Shown here one piece after another: positions 16,811-25,785 of a stretch of 64,000 nt of DNA. The notes beneath the pieces are model-generated. The model had not been told where the DNA came from, searched no databases, and saw nothing but the letters and a program-made list of their open reading frames with translations. Within the stretch, counting starts at the first letter, position 1. The number at the start of each line of letters is the position of its first letter. The translations under genes and the position numbers were made by a program. The DNA comes from Enterobacteriaceae bacterium UBA5654 (GTDB taxonomy: Bacteria > Pseudomonadota > Gammaproteobacteria > Enterobacterales > Enterobacteriaceae), in the NCBI GenBank assembly GCA_002421005.1, contig DIJC01000017.1:89834-153833 (forward strand), read 5' to 3'.

Positions 16811-17782
16811 ATGAATTTAGAAAAAATCAATGAGTTAACCGCGCAGGATATGGCGGGTGTCAATGCAACCATCCTTGAGCAACTCAACTCGGACGTGCAG
16901 TTAATCAACCAGTTGGGATACTACATCGTCAGCGGCGGTGGCAAACGCATCCGTCCGATGATTGCCGTGCTGGCTGCTCGCGCCGTCGGCTACGAAGGAA
17001 AAGGTCACATCGTCATTGCCGCACTTATCGAGTTTATCCACACCGCCACCCTGCTTCATGACGACGTAGTGGATGAATCGGATATGCGTCGCGGGAAAGC
17101 AACGGCGAACGCCGCGTTTGGCAATGCAGCCAGCGTGCTGGTCGGCGATTTTATCTATACCCGCGCGTTCCAGATGATGACCCGCCTCGGCTCGCTGAAG
17201 GTGCTGGATATTATGTCTGAAGCGGTCAACGTCATCGCGGAAGGCGAAGTCCTGCAACTGATGAACGTCAATGACCCGGACATTACCGAAGAAAACTACA
17301 TGCGCGTTATTTACAGCAAAACGGCGCGTCTGTTTGAAGCGGCATCGCAATGTTCCGGCATCCTGGCAGGCTGTACCCCGGAAGAAGAACAGGCGTTACA
17401 GGACTACGGCCGCTATCTCGGCACCGCTTTCCAGCTGATCGACGATCTGCTTGATTACAGCGCCGATGGCGAAACGCTGGGGAAAAACGTGGGTGATGAC
17501 CTGAACGAAGGTAAACCGACGCTTCCGCTGCTGCACGCTATGCAGCACGGCAACGCCGAGCAATCAGCCATGATCCGCTCCGCGATTGAACAGGGTAATG
17601 GTCGTCATCTGCTGGAGCCAGTGCTGGCAACCATGGCCGCCTGCGGTTCGCTGGAATGGACACGCCAGCGCGCGGAAGAAGAAGCGGACAAAGCCATCGC
17701 GGCGCTGCGCATTCTTCCTGATAATCCGTGGCGTGAAGCTCTTATCGCTCTGGCGCATATTGCCGTGCAGCGCGACCACTAA
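16811..17782 (+). CDS. ispB: Octaprenyl diphosphate synthase
   Basis: IspB is an essential trans-prenyltransferase that makes the C40 side chain of ubiquinone and menaquinones. The 323-residue protein has both aspartate-rich motifs: DDVVDESD (first, LLHDDVVDE) and DDLLDYSAD (second, LIDDLLDY), which bind Mg2+ and diphosphates. GGGKRIRPM is the usual N-terminal basic patch. The frame is open 11 codons upstream to 16778, but MNLEKINELT at 16811 is the E. coli start. Confidence 0.98.
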   Translation: MNLEKINELTAQDMAGVNATILEQLNSDVQLINQLGYYIVSGGGKRIRPMIAVLAARAVGYEGKGHIVIAALIEFIHTATLLHDDVVDESDMRRGKATANAAFGNAASVLVGDFIYTRAFQMMTRLGSLKVLDIMSEAVNVIAEGEVLQLMNVNDPDITEENYMRVIYSKTARLFEAASQCSGILAGCTPEEEQALQDYGRYLGTAFQLIDDLLDYSADGETLGKNVGDDLNEGKPTLPLLHAMQHGNAEQSAMIRSAIEQGNGRHLLEPVLATMAACGSLEWTRQRAEEEADKAIAALRILPDNPWREALIALAHIAVQRDH

Positions 17783-17972
17783 TTCTTCCCGCGCAAAAGC
17801 GCGGGAAAGTTCCAATAAGATATCCAAAAAACCCAATTTCTTCTTGTTATCTAAATATATTCTGAATTTCCCGCCATTTACCAGAACTTATTAGAACACC
17901 CGTTTACCTGAAGCTATAGTAGCAATGTCGCTGAACGCGTGTCTGTTCAGACGTCATTTACAGGGAGAAATT

Positions 17973-18242
17973 ATGGAAAAGTTCATTGACTGGCATACGG
18001 CAGATATCATCGCCGGGCTACATAAGAAAGGAACATCAATGGCTGCAGTATCGCGTGCGAATGGACTCTGCTCTTCTACGCTGGCAAATACGCTGACCCG
18101 CCCGTGGCCGAAAGGTGAAGTGATTATTGCACGCGCGCTGGGCACCGAGCCTTGGATCATCTGGCCTTCTCGCTATCACGATCCCATCACGCACGAGTTC
18201 ATTGACAGAACCCGCCTGCTACGCCAGCGAAAAGAAAAATAA
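17973..18242 (+). CDS. sfsB: Ner-like DNA-binding regulator SfsB/Nlp
   Basis: SfsB (Nlp) is a small helix-turn-helix protein related to the Mu Ner repressor; in E. coli overexpression activates maltose genes. The product is 89 residues, close to the E. coli 92. The HTH is in KKGTSMAAVSRANGLCSSTLANTLTR's region (about residues 17-42), followed by the conserved WPSRYHDP. The start at 17973 is preceded by CAGGGAG. The gene stands alone between ispB and murA; the C-terminal few residues differ from E. coli. Confidence 0.9.
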   Translation: MEKFIDWHTADIIAGLHKKGTSMAAVSRANGLCSSTLANTLTRPWPKGEVIIARALGTEPWIIWPSRYHDPITHEFIDRTRLLRQRKEK

Positions 18243-18250
18243 TCCTTGCC

Positions 18251-18269
18251 GCAGCCCCACAGGGGCTGC
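18251..18269. terminator. Hairpin between sfsB and murA
   Basis: GCAGCCCC, loop ACA and GGGGCTGC form a perfect 8-bp stem 8 bases after the sfsB stop and 15 bases past the murA stop. Neither strand has a clear T run, so termination, if any, would be weak or Rho-assisted. Confidence 0.5.
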
Positions 18270-18284
18270 GCAGGAAGCCGACGA

Positions 18285-19544
18285 TTACTCGCCCTTCACC
18301 CGTTCAATATTTGCACCTAACGCCCGCAGTTTGTCTTCAATGCACTCATAGCCGCGATCGATATGATAAATACGATCGACAACCGTCGTGCCTTCAGCAA
18401 TGCAGCCAGCCAGTACCAGACTTGCGGAAGCCCGCAGGTCGGTCGCCATTACCTGCGCACCGGAAAGCTGCGCCACGCCGTGACAAATCGCGGTGTTGCT
18501 TTCGATTTCCGCGCGCGCGCCCATGCGGATCAGTTCCGGGATGTGCATAAAGCGGTTTTCGAAGACGGTTTCGATGATTACGCCCGTGCCTTCAGCCACC
18601 AGGTTTAGCAGCGTAAACTGCGCCTGCATATCGGTCGGGAAGCCAGGATGCGGCGCAGTGCGCACGGTGACGGCTTTCGGACGTTGACCGTGCATATCCA
18701 GGCTGATCCAGTCTTCGCCGGTTTCAATATCCGCACCGGCTTCACGCAATTTCGCCAGCACGGCATCAAGCGTTGCAGGCTGCGCGCCATGACAGACGAT
18801 TTTGCCGCCGGAAATCGCCGCCGCGACCAGGAAGGTGCCGGTTTCAATACGATCCGGCAGAACGCGGTACACGCCGCCACCGAGACGCGCCACGCCTTCG
18901 ATGGTGATACGGTCAGTTCCCTGACCGGTGATCTTCGCGCCCAGCGTATTGAGGAAGTTGGCAGTATCGACAATTTCCGGCTCGCGTGCGGCATTTTCAA
19001 TAACCGTGGTCCCTTCCGCCAGCGTCGCGGCGGACATAATAGTCACCGTCGCGCCAACGCTCACTTTGTCCATCACGATGTGCGCGCCTTTCAGACGGCC
19101 GTCAACGGAGGCTTTTACGTATCCTTCTTCCAGCTTGATCTGGGCACCGAGTTGCTCCAGACCGGTGATATGTAAATCTACCGGACGCGCACCGATGGTA
19201 CACCCGCCCGGCAGCGAAACCTGGCCCTGACCAAAACGAGCCACCAGCGGCCCCAGTGCCCAGATAGAGGCACGCATGGTTTTCACCAGATCGTAAGGTG
19301 CGCAAAAAATATTCACGCCGCTGGCGTCGATATGCACCGAACCATTACGCTCGACTTTTGCCCCTAACTGGCTGAGCAGCTTCATCGAGGTATCGACGTC
19401 CTTCAGCTTAGGGACGTTCTGGATCTCAACCGGATCTTCCGCCAGCAGCGCCGCGAAAAGAATTGGCAATGCCGCATTTTTTGCACCTGAAATGGTGACT
19501 TCGCCCTGAAGCCGCGTAGGCCCCTGAACCCGAAATTTATCCAT
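18285..19544 (-). CDS. murA: UDP-N-acetylglucosamine 1-carboxyvinyltransferase
   Basis: MurA transfers enolpyruvate from PEP to UDP-GlcNAc, the first committed step of peptidoglycan synthesis, and is the fosfomycin target. The product is 419 residues, identical in length to E. coli. The catalytic loop LPGGCTIG places the fosfomycin-reactive Cys at residue 115, so intrinsic target resistance by Cys-to-Asp change is not present. It sits directly downstream of ibaG in the mla-ibaG-murA strand group. Confidence 0.99.
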   Translation of the reverse strand: MDKFRVQGPTRLQGEVTISGAKNAALPILFAALLAEDPVEIQNVPKLKDVDTSMKLLSQLGAKVERNGSVHIDASGVNIFCAPYDLVKTMRASIWALGPLVARFGQGQVSLPGGCTIGARPVDLHITGLEQLGAQIKLEEGYVKASVDGRLKGAHIVMDKVSVGATVTIMSAATLAEGTTVIENAAREPEIVDTANFLNTLGAKITGQGTDRITIEGVARLGGGVYRVLPDRIETGTFLVAAAISGGKIVCHGAQPATLDAVLAKLREAGADIETGEDWISLDMHGQRPKAVTVRTAPHPGFPTDMQAQFTLLNLVAEGTGVIIETVFENRFMHIPELIRMGARAEIESNTAICHGVAQLSGAQVMATDLRASASLVLAGCIAEGTTVVDRIYHIDRGYECIEDKLRALGANIERVKGE

Positions 19545-19597
19545 TGTTCTGTTCTCTGTTAAGAATTCATCCGCGCTGCTGATAGATCATCAGCCGC

Positions 19598-19852
19598 TCA
19601 AAAACCGTTTAATTTGCGATCGCGTTCCCACTCTTGCGGCGTATACGCTTTGATCGACAGGGCATGGATGCGGTTATCCGCAATATATTCCATCAGAGGG
19701 GCATAGATTGTTTGCTGCTTTTTAACGCGGCTCATGCCGTCGAACAGCTCGCCCACGGCGATAACCTGAAAATGGCTGCCATCGCCGGAGACGTGGACTT
19801 CCGTAAGAGAGAGTGCGTTCATCAGCACGGTCTGAATTTCATGATTTTCCAT
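19598..19852 (-). CDS. ibaG: BolA-family protein IbaG
   Basis: IbaG is an 84-residue BolA-like protein that binds monothiol glutaredoxin and is acid-stress-linked in E. coli. The BolA fold signature is visible as HVSGDGSHFQV plus MEYIADNRIHALSIKAYTP. The start MENHEIQTVL at 19852 matches E. coli; the frame extends five codons further. It lies between mlaB and murA on the same strand, but a terminator separates it from mlaB. Confidence 0.96.
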   Translation of the reverse strand: MENHEIQTVLMNALSLTEVHVSGDGSHFQVIAVGELFDGMSRVKKQQTIYAPLMEYIADNRIHALSIKAYTPQEWERDRKLNGF

Positions 19853-19922
19853 GGGCTCTGATATCATCTGGTAGTAAAACAGCCCAACATCTTAGAGGAA
19901 AGTGGCGCTGTCTTAAATAAGC

Positions 19923-19953
19923 AAAAAGCCCCATCGTAAAGATCGACGGGGCT
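19923..19953 (-). terminator. Terminator after mlaB
   Basis: On the minus strand AGCCCCGTCG pairs with CGATGGGGCT (10 bp with one G-U pair) across a seven-base loop and is followed by TTTT. It ends the mlaFEDCB transcript 25 bases after the mlaB stop. Confidence 0.82.
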
Positions 19954-19977
19954 ACGGGTAGTAACTCACTGAAATAA

Positions 19978-20277
19978 TTAACACGCGCGCGGGATCAATT
20001 CATCCGGCAGATTGTATAACTGAGTCAGGGTGAGTAAGTTTTCACTCATGCCGCTAAAGCATACCGACCTGCCCTGCTCGCGGATTAATGCGGTCAGGTG
20101 GATCAGCAATGCCAGTCCGGCAGTATCAACGCGGGTAATGCCCGACAGTTCAATCACTGACACTCCCTGCGTCGCTTCCTGACGTGCTTCCCACAATGCG
20201 GTCAGCACGTCCTGATCCAGTTCACCGTGCAGCGACAGCATTTTGCCGTCGCGCGTCCAGTTTAGCTGCGGGGTCAT
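19978..20277 (-). CDS. mlaB: STAS-domain subunit MlaB
   Basis: MlaB is the small cytoplasmic STAS-domain partner of the MlaFEDB ABC complex and is needed for its assembly and ATPase activity. The product is 99 residues. The STAS core is VIELSGITRVDTAGLALLIHL (conserved D-T/S-x-G loop) in the middle of the protein. Sequence outside this core differs considerably from E. coli, which is normal for MlaB. Its start overlaps the mlaC stop by 4 bases. Confidence 0.95.
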   Translation of the reverse strand: MTPQLNWTRDGKMLSLHGELDQDVLTALWEARQEATQGVSVIELSGITRVDTAGLALLIHLTALIREQGRSVCFSGMSENLLTLTQLYNLPDELIPRAC

Positions 20278-20912
20278 TTTTTACCCTGATCCAGCGTAAT
20301 CGGCTGTTTAGAGATTGATTGCAACTGTGCGGTCAGGCCATCAATACCTTTAGTGCGCAGCAGGTCGCTCCATTCATTCTGTTTAGTGGTGATCATGCTC
20401 ACCCCTTCGGCAATCATGTCATAGGCCTGCCAGTTGCCGCTCTGGGTGTTTTTACGCCACTGGAAGTCCAGACGTACCGGCGGACGACCGTTCGGATCGA
20501 CGATGGTAACGCGGATCGGCACGATGGTTTTATCGCCGAGCGATTGCTCTGGCGCAATCTGGTAGGTCTGACCGTGATACATCGCCAGCGCCTGGCCATA
20601 AGCCTGCTTCAGATACTCACGGAACGCAGCGAAATACGCTTCACGCTGCGCCGGAGTGGCCTCTTTGTAATAGCGTCCAAGCACCAGTGCGCCCGCGTAT
20701 TTTACCTGCACGTAAGGCAGCAGTTCCTGATCGACGATTTCGCGCAGATAGTTCGGGTTAGCGCGAATTTTTGGCTGTTCATTTTTCAGACGGTCGAAAG
20801 TTTTCTGCGCCGCCTCACCCATCAGTTTGTAAGGATTGGACTGATCGGCGGCGGTTGCTGCCGTAAGCGGTGCGATAACCAACATTGCAACCATGAGTAA
20901 ACGTTTAAACAT
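20274..20912 (-). CDS. mlaC: Periplasmic phospholipid carrier MlaC
   Basis: MlaC carries phospholipids between the outer-membrane MlaA-porin complex and the inner-membrane MlaFEDB complex. The 212-residue product starts with a signal peptide (MFKRLLMVAMLVIAPLTAAT, cleavage near TAATA-A) and continues as a Tol_Tol_Ttg2 family protein. The E. coli form is 211 residues. It follows mlaD by 18 bases and overlaps mlaB by 4 bases. Confidence 0.97.
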   Translation of the reverse strand: MFKRLLMVAMLVIAPLTAATAADQSNPYKLMGEAAQKTFDRLKNEQPKIRANPNYLREIVDQELLPYVQVKYAGALVLGRYYKEATPAQREAYFAAFREYLKQAYGQALAMYHGQTYQIAPEQSLGDKTIVPIRVTIVDPNGRPPVRLDFQWRKNTQSGNWQAYDMIAEGVSMITTKQNEWSDLLRTKGIDGLTAQLQSISKQPITLDQGKK

Positions 20913-20930
20913 GCGTTGATTCTCCTGAAA

Positions 20931-21482
20931 TTAATTCGTCTGGCCTGCGGGCGCAGCGGCATCAGTATGCTCGCCAGCAGGCGTCTGCGCATCGGTTGAA
21001 TTCTGATTGTCACCGCCTTTGCTGTTATAAAGGAACTGACCAATCAAATCTTCCAGCACCATGGCAGACTTTGTATCCTGGATGGTACTGCCTTCTTTAA
21101 GCATAGACGTTCCCAGCTCCGGGTCGTCAAAACCGACGTTCAGCGCCAGATACTGTTCCCCCAGCAGGCCGGAAGTACGGATCGCCAGCGAACTGGTGTC
21201 CGGGATCGCGTTATAGCGCTCTTCGATATCCAGCGCGACGCGCGGCAGGTAGGTTTTCGGGTCGAGAGCAATGTCCGCCACGCGCCCAATCACCACGCCG
21301 CCAATACGCACCGGGGAGCTGGATTTCAGACCACCGATGTTATCGAAGGTTGCATAGATGCGATAAGTTGGCTCGGTGCGCAGCGACGTCACGTTTGCCG
21401 CTTTCAGGCAGATAAACAGTCCGGCCAGCAGTGCTACCAGCAAAAAAATACCTACCCAGATTTCACTTTTTCTCGTTTGCAT
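20931..21482 (-). CDS. mlaD: MCE-domain lipid transport protein MlaD
   Basis: MlaD forms a hexameric ring anchored in the inner membrane that binds phospholipids for the Mla system. The 183-residue protein has one N-terminal membrane anchor (about 8-28) and then an MCE domain (about 39-115, TYRIYATFDNIGGLKSSSPV region). The C-terminal tail is Ala/Gln/Thr-rich and variable. It begins 4 bases after the mlaE stop, read on the minus strand. Confidence 0.97.
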   Translation of the reverse strand: MQTRKSEIWVGIFLLVALLAGLFICLKAANVTSLRTEPTYRIYATFDNIGGLKSSSPVRIGGVVIGRVADIALDPKTYLPRVALDIEERYNAIPDTSSLAIRTSGLLGEQYLALNVGFDDPELGTSMLKEGSTIQDTKSAMVLEDLIGQFLYNSKGGDNQNSTDAQTPAGEHTDAAAPAGQTN

Positions 21483-21485
21483 GAA

Positions 21486-22268
21486 TCAATTCCCAAACAT
21501 CAGTGCAGTCAGTACAAAATCCAGACCAAGAACGGCCAGCGAAGCGTGAACAACGGTACGCGTTGTCGCCCGGCTGATCCCGGCGGAAGTCGGAATTGCG
21601 TCGTAACCGTTGAATAACGCAATCCATGTAACCGTAATGGCAAATACTACGCTTTTAATCAGACAGTTAACCAGATCGAGACGCCAGTCGACGGCTCCCT
21701 GCATCGCCGACCAGAAGAAGCCGGAATCAATGCCTTTCCAGTTCACGCCGACCAGCGCGCCGCCCCACACGCCCACCGCGACAAAAATAATCGTCAGCAG
21801 TGGCAGCGAGATCACCCCGGCCCAGAAGCGCGGTGAAATCACCCGGCGCAGCGGATCAACCGCCATCATCTCAAGGCTGGAGAGCTGTTCGGTGGCGCGC
21901 ATCAGGCCGATTTCCGCCGTCAGCGCCGAACCGGCACGTCCGGCAAACAGCAGCGCGGCAACCACCGGCCCCAGCTCGCGCAGCAGCGACAGCGCCACCA
22001 GCATGCCGAGGCTGCTTTCCGCTCCGTAGGTAGTCAGCACCAGATAGCCCTGAAGCCCCAGCACCATACCGATAAAGACGCCGGAAACCAGAATAATGAC
22101 CATCGACAGCACGCCAACGTTATAAAGCTGGCGCACCAGCAACGGCGCGTGCTTGCGAAATTCTGGCTTGCCCACCAGCGCATTGAATAGCATCAACCCG
22201 GCGCGTCCGAACGTGGTGATCGTCCTGAAACCGCGATTTCCGAGCGCAGCCAGTGTATTTAACAACAT
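21486..22268 (-). CDS. mlaE: ABC permease MlaE
   Basis: MlaE is the membrane permease of the MlaFEDB phospholipid transporter that keeps the outer membrane asymmetric. The 260-residue product has about five to six hydrophobic helices and the highly conserved segments GLQGYLVL, LLFAGRAGSALTAEIG and ATEQLSSLEMM. The open frame continues 60 codons upstream inside mlaF, but MLLNTLAALG at 22268 matches E. coli. Its start lies 7 bases after the mlaF stop. Confidence 0.97.
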   Translation of the reverse strand: MLLNTLAALGNRGFRTITTFGRAGLMLFNALVGKPEFRKHAPLLVRQLYNVGVLSMVIILVSGVFIGMVLGLQGYLVLTTYGAESSLGMLVALSLLRELGPVVAALLFAGRAGSALTAEIGLMRATEQLSSLEMMAVDPLRRVISPRFWAGVISLPLLTIIFVAVGVWGGALVGVNWKGIDSGFFWSAMQGAVDWRLDLVNCLIKSVVFAITVTWIALFNGYDAIPTSAGISRATTRTVVHASLAVLGLDFVLTALMFGN

Positions 22269-22275
22269 GAGCAGC

Positions 22276-23088
22276 TTAACTCCCTGAGCCGAGTAAATCG
22301 TGGTGATAGTCGCCAGCGGGATAGCGGAACGGCACCGGGCCGTCTGCGATACCGTCCAGAAATTGTCGCACTCTGGGGTCGGCGTTATCCTGTAGCGCCT
22401 GGGGACTACCGTGGGCGACAATTTTTCTGTCTGCCACGATCCAGGCATCGTCAGCGATGCTCAGCACTTCCGGCACGTCATGCGAGACGACGATACAGGT
22501 AATGCCCAGCGCGCTGTTAAGTTCAGAAATCAATTTGACCAGCACGCCCATGGTGATCGGGTCCTGGCCAACAAAGGGTTCGTCAAACATGATGAGATCC
22601 GGTTCCAGCGCGATGGCCCGCGCCAGCGCAGCGCGGCGCGCCATACCGCCAGAAAGCTCGGACGGCATCAGTTTTGCCGCTCCGCGTAGCCCTACCGCTT
22701 CCAGCTTCATCATTACCGTACTTTTCAGCAGTGCCGCAGGCAGATGCGTATGCTCACGCAGCGGGTACGCGACATTATCGAATACATTCATGTCAGTAAA
22801 TAACGCGCCGGACTGAAACAGCATACTCATGCGTTTACGCACGGTGTACAAACGCGTACGGGACATCTCCGGCACGTTTTCGCCGTCAAAGAGGATCTCG
22901 CCGGTATCGGGGGGGATCTGCCCGCCGATGAGGCGTAACAGCGTCGTTTTACCAATCCCTGACGGCCCCATGATCGCAGTGATCTTCCCGCGGGGCACCG
23001 ACAGCGAGATATTGTCGAAAATCACGCGGTTACTGCGCGAAAAGCTAACGCCTTTAATTTCGACTAAATTCGCCATGCTCTGGCTCAT
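22276..23088 (-). CDS. mlaF: ABC ATPase MlaF
   Basis: MlaF is the ATPase subunit that powers the MlaFEDB phospholipid transporter. The product is 270 residues. Walker A GPSGIGKTT (about 42-50), signature LSGGMARRA and Walker B LIMFDEPFVGQD are intact, and the C-terminal tail (VPFRYPAGDYHHDLL) is the extension that contacts MlaB or the neighbouring MlaF in the family. It leads the mlaFEDCB operon. In E. coli the divergent neighbour is yrbG; here only a decayed remnant of that gene remains. Confidence 0.97.
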   Translation of the reverse strand: MSQSMANLVEIKGVSFSRSNRVIFDNISLSVPRGKITAIMGPSGIGKTTLLRLIGGQIPPDTGEILFDGENVPEMSRTRLYTVRKRMSMLFQSGALFTDMNVFDNVAYPLREHTHLPAALLKSTVMMKLEAVGLRGAAKLMPSELSGGMARRAALARAIALEPDLIMFDEPFVGQDPITMGVLVKLISELNSALGITCIVVSHDVPEVLSIADDAWIVADRKIVAHGSPQALQDNADPRVRQFLDGIADGPVPFRYPAGDYHHDLLGSGS

Positions 23089-23189
23089 CGATTATTCCTT
23101 CCATTAGACCTCTGTCAGAAAGTTTGAAGCTGACTAAAGCTACAATCCCAGCATATTTACAGAAACTTACCTGGCTAAGTAAGTCAACG

Positions 23190-23600
23190 CTGGCATTTGT
23201 TTTACTTTTACCGCGCCCGGCGGCAGAATCTTTTTGCCGCTGCGTTTGTTAAGCGCGACTCAGGTTTACGCTGCAAGCCGTTGAGTATACCTGAAGAAAG
23301 AACTTTAGAGGCTTTTAGCGTTGGGTCTGTTCAACATCGGTTTACGCCAGGGCGGCATAAACGGAAGCACCAGGCAACGTATCTTCATCTATTTGCCGCG
23401 TATTCTGATATCCGGCGTCGCCAATTACCGCTACTGTTGTAAGTACGTTTTCGGACATGGAGCAGGCAGCATTTTTATGCGGGTACTGGCTGTAATCTGC
23501 TTTTCATTGTTAAAATCCCCCGTCTGAGCGGATCAGAGGCAGGCAAACACTCGCGCTGGAGCGCTGTTAACGGGCGGTTTTAGTGTACGGCTGGGTTGCC
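23190..23600 (+). pseudogene. yrbG: Decayed remnant of yrbG (Na+/Ca2+-exchanger family)
   Basis: No intact gene lies between mlaF and kdsD, where E. coli carries yrbG, a 325-residue calcium/sodium antiporter-family protein. The three plus-strand frames contain, in order, fragments resembling my recollection of that protein: ALGLFNI (near 23315), YSDIRRRQLPLLL (about 23404-23442, like HSDVLRRELPLMLL), GSIFMRVLAVIC (about 23465-23505), LLFIVKI (about 23500-23520) and LLTGGF (about 23564-23582, near the normal C-terminus). They are in different frames, are interrupted by stops, and the spacing implies an internal deletion of roughly half the gene. I infer a pseudogene; boundaries are approximate. 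The kdsD promoter may lie within it. Confidence 0.55.
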
Positions 23601-23645
23601 GTGCGGGCCACCGCCGCTTTTTATGGATTAAATCGGATACGTACT

Positions 23646-24632
23646 ATGTCGCAATCAGAGTTGCAGCCGGGTTTTGATTATCAGCAGGCAGGTAAAGAGG
23701 TTCTCGCCATTGAGCGTGAGGGTCTGATCGAACTGGATCGCTTCATTAATGAAGATTTCAGCCATGCCTGCGAAAAAATATTTCACTGCACCGGCAAAGT
23801 CGTGGTGATGGGAATGGGTAAATCCGGTCATATCGGCAGAAAAATGGCGGCGACGTTCGCCAGCACCGGTACGTCTTCCTTTTTCGTTCATCCTGGCGAA
23901 GCGGCACACGGCGACTTAGGAATGGTCACGCGGCAGGACGTTGTCATCGCGCTGTCAAATTCCGGGGAATCCAACGAAATTCTGGCGCTGATCCCGGTTC
24001 TGAAGCGTCTGCGGGTGCCGTTAATCTGCATGACCAGCCGCCCGGAAAGCAGCATGGGCCGCGCCGCAGATATCCATCTTTGTGTTAAAGTGCCACGCGA
24101 AGCCTGTCCGCTGGGGCTTGCGCCGACCAGCAGTACCACCGCTGCGCTGGTGATGGGCGATGCGCTGGCCGTTGCGCTGCTGAAGGCGCGCGGTTTTACC
24201 GCTGAAGATTTTGCCCTCTCCCACCCCGGCGGCGCGCTGGGCCGCAAGCTGCTGCTGCGGGTGAACGATATTATGCACACCGGCAGTGAAATTCCCCGCG
24301 TGGCAAAATCCGCCTCGCTGCGCGACGCCCTGCTGGAAATCACGCGTAAAAATCTGGGTATGACGGTCGTTTGTAACGATGACCTGAAAATCGAAGGCAT
24401 CTTTACCGACGGCGACCTGCGCCGCATTTTCGATATGGGCGCAGATTTACGCAGCCTGAATATTGCCGACGTGATGACTCCCGGCGGCATCCGCATCCGC
24501 CCCGGCACGCTGGCGGTGGACGCATTAAATCTGATGCAGTCCCGCCATATTACCTGCGTCATGGTTGCCGATGGCGACCAGTTGCAGGGTGTGATACATA
24601 TGCATGATCTGCTGCGCGCAGGCGTAGTGTAA
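23646..24632 (+). CDS. kdsD: Arabinose-5-phosphate isomerase
   Basis: KdsD interconverts ribulose-5-phosphate and arabinose-5-phosphate, the first step to Kdo for LPS. The 328-residue product has an N-terminal SIS sugar-isomerase domain (about 40-175; VVMGMGKSGHIGRK and SNSGES phosphate-binding loops) and two C-terminal CBS domains (about 210-328). The start MSQSELQPGF at 23646 matches E. coli; the open frame upstream is remnant yrbG sequence. It heads kdsD-kdsC-lptCAB. Confidence 0.98.
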   Translation: MSQSELQPGFDYQQAGKEVLAIEREGLIELDRFINEDFSHACEKIFHCTGKVVVMGMGKSGHIGRKMAATFASTGTSSFFVHPGEAAHGDLGMVTRQDVVIALSNSGESNEILALIPVLKRLRVPLICMTSRPESSMGRAADIHLCVKVPREACPLGLAPTSSTTAALVMGDALAVALLKARGFTAEDFALSHPGGALGRKLLLRVNDIMHTGSEIPRVAKSASLRDALLEITRKNLGMTVVCNDDLKIEGIFTDGDLRRIFDMGADLRSLNIADVMTPGGIRIRPGTLAVDALNLMQSRHITCVMVADGDQLQGVIHMHDLLRAGVV

Positions 24633-24646
24633 GAAAGGATAAAAGA

Positions 24647-25213
24647 ATGAGTAATGCTGGAGCCACTGTGGCAACCTGCTACGGGCCAGTGAGTGAGCAG
24701 ATGCTGGAACAGGCGAAAAAAATCCGCCTGCTGATCCTTGACGTCGATGGCGTACTTTCCGACGGGCTCATCTATATGGGCAATAATGGCGAAGAGCTCA
24801 AGGCGTTTAACGTTCGCGACGGCTACGGCATCCGCTGTGCGCTGACGTCCGGTATCGACGTTGCCATTATTACCGGGCGAAAAGCTAAACTGGTAGAAGA
24901 TCGCTGCGCCACTCTCGGCATTACGCATCTGTATCAGGGCCAGTCAGATAAACTGCTGGCCTGGCGCGATCTGCGGGAGAAACTCGCCCTGTCGCCGGAA
25001 CAGGTAGCCTATGTCGGTGACGATCTGATCGACTGGCCGGTGATGGCCGAAGTTGGGCTTAGCGTTGCCGTGGCGGATGCCCACCCGCTACTGATCCCAC
25101 GCGCGGATTACGTCACGCGCATTAACGGCGGACGCGGAGCGGTACGCGAGGTCTGCGATTTGCTACTATTGGCGCAGGGCAAGCTTGATGAAGCCAAAGG
25201 GCAATCGATATGA
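24647..25213 (+). CDS. kdsC: 3-deoxy-D-manno-octulosonate 8-phosphate phosphatase
   Basis: KdsC dephosphorylates Kdo-8-phosphate to free Kdo. It is a 188-residue C0-type HAD phosphatase without a cap domain. The nucleophile motif LDVDGVLSDG and the metal motif GDDLIDWPVM are present. It lies 14 bases after kdsD, and its stop overlaps the lptC start by 4 bases. Confidence 0.98.
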   Translation: MSNAGATVATCYGPVSEQMLEQAKKIRLLILDVDGVLSDGLIYMGNNGEELKAFNVRDGYGIRCALTSGIDVAIITGRKAKLVEDRCATLGITHLYQGQSDKLLAWRDLREKLALSPEQVAYVGDDLIDWPVMAEVGLSVAVADAHPLLIPRADYVTRINGGRGAVREVCDLLLLAQGKLDEAKGQSI

Positions 25214-25785
25214 GTAAAACCAGACGTTGGGTTATTATTTTGCTGTCGCTGGTCGCGCTGATTTTGATCGGCGTGAATCTGGTGAGCAAAGATGACACCG
25301 GGGAAAACGTGGTGTCAACCAGTGACCCAACCTACAGGAGTGAGCATACGGACACCGTGGTATATAGCCCGGAAGGCGCGCTCAACTACCACCTGATTGC
25401 ACAGCACGTTGAATATTATTCTGACCAGGCGACGACATGGTTCACGCAACCGCTGCTGACCACGTATGACACGACGAAAGTCGAAACCTGGTCGATTAAA
25501 GCGGATAAAGCGAAGCTGACTAATGACCGTATGCTGTATCTTTACGGCCACGTTGAAGTGAACGCGCTGACCCCGGACGCTCAACTACGCAAAATTACGA
25601 CGGATAATGCCATAGTGAATTTGATCACCCAGGATGTCACCTCTGACGATCTGGTGACGTTATACGGTACGACATTTAATTCCAGCGGCCTGAAAATGCG
25701 CGGAAACTTACGCAACAAAAACGCCGAGCTGATTGAAAAGGTTAGAACCTCATATGAAATTCAAAACAAACAAACTCAGCCTTAA
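25210..25785 (+). CDS. lptC: LPS export protein LptC
   Basis: LptC anchors the periplasmic LPS bridge at the inner membrane and passes LPS from LptB2FG to LptA. The 191-residue protein has a single N-terminal membrane helix (about 7-25) and a beta-jellyroll periplasmic domain. The length equals E. coli. Its 3' end overlaps the lptA start by 32 bases, as in E. coli, tying synthesis of the bridge components together. Confidence 0.97.
   Translation: MSKTRRWVIILLSLVALILIGVNLVSKDDTGENVVSTSDPTYRSEHTDTVVYSPEGALNYHLIAQHVEYYSDQATTWFTQPLLTTYDTTKVETWSIKADKAKLTNDRMLYLYGHVEVNALTPDAQLRKITTDNAIVNLITQDVTSDDLVTLYGTTFNSSGLKMRGNLRNKNAELIEKVRTSYEIQNKQTQP

Noticed and set aside
23583..23645. N-terminal extension of KdsD by 21 codons
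   Set aside because: The extension is made of remnant yrbG sequence; MSQSEL at 23646 matches the E. coli start.
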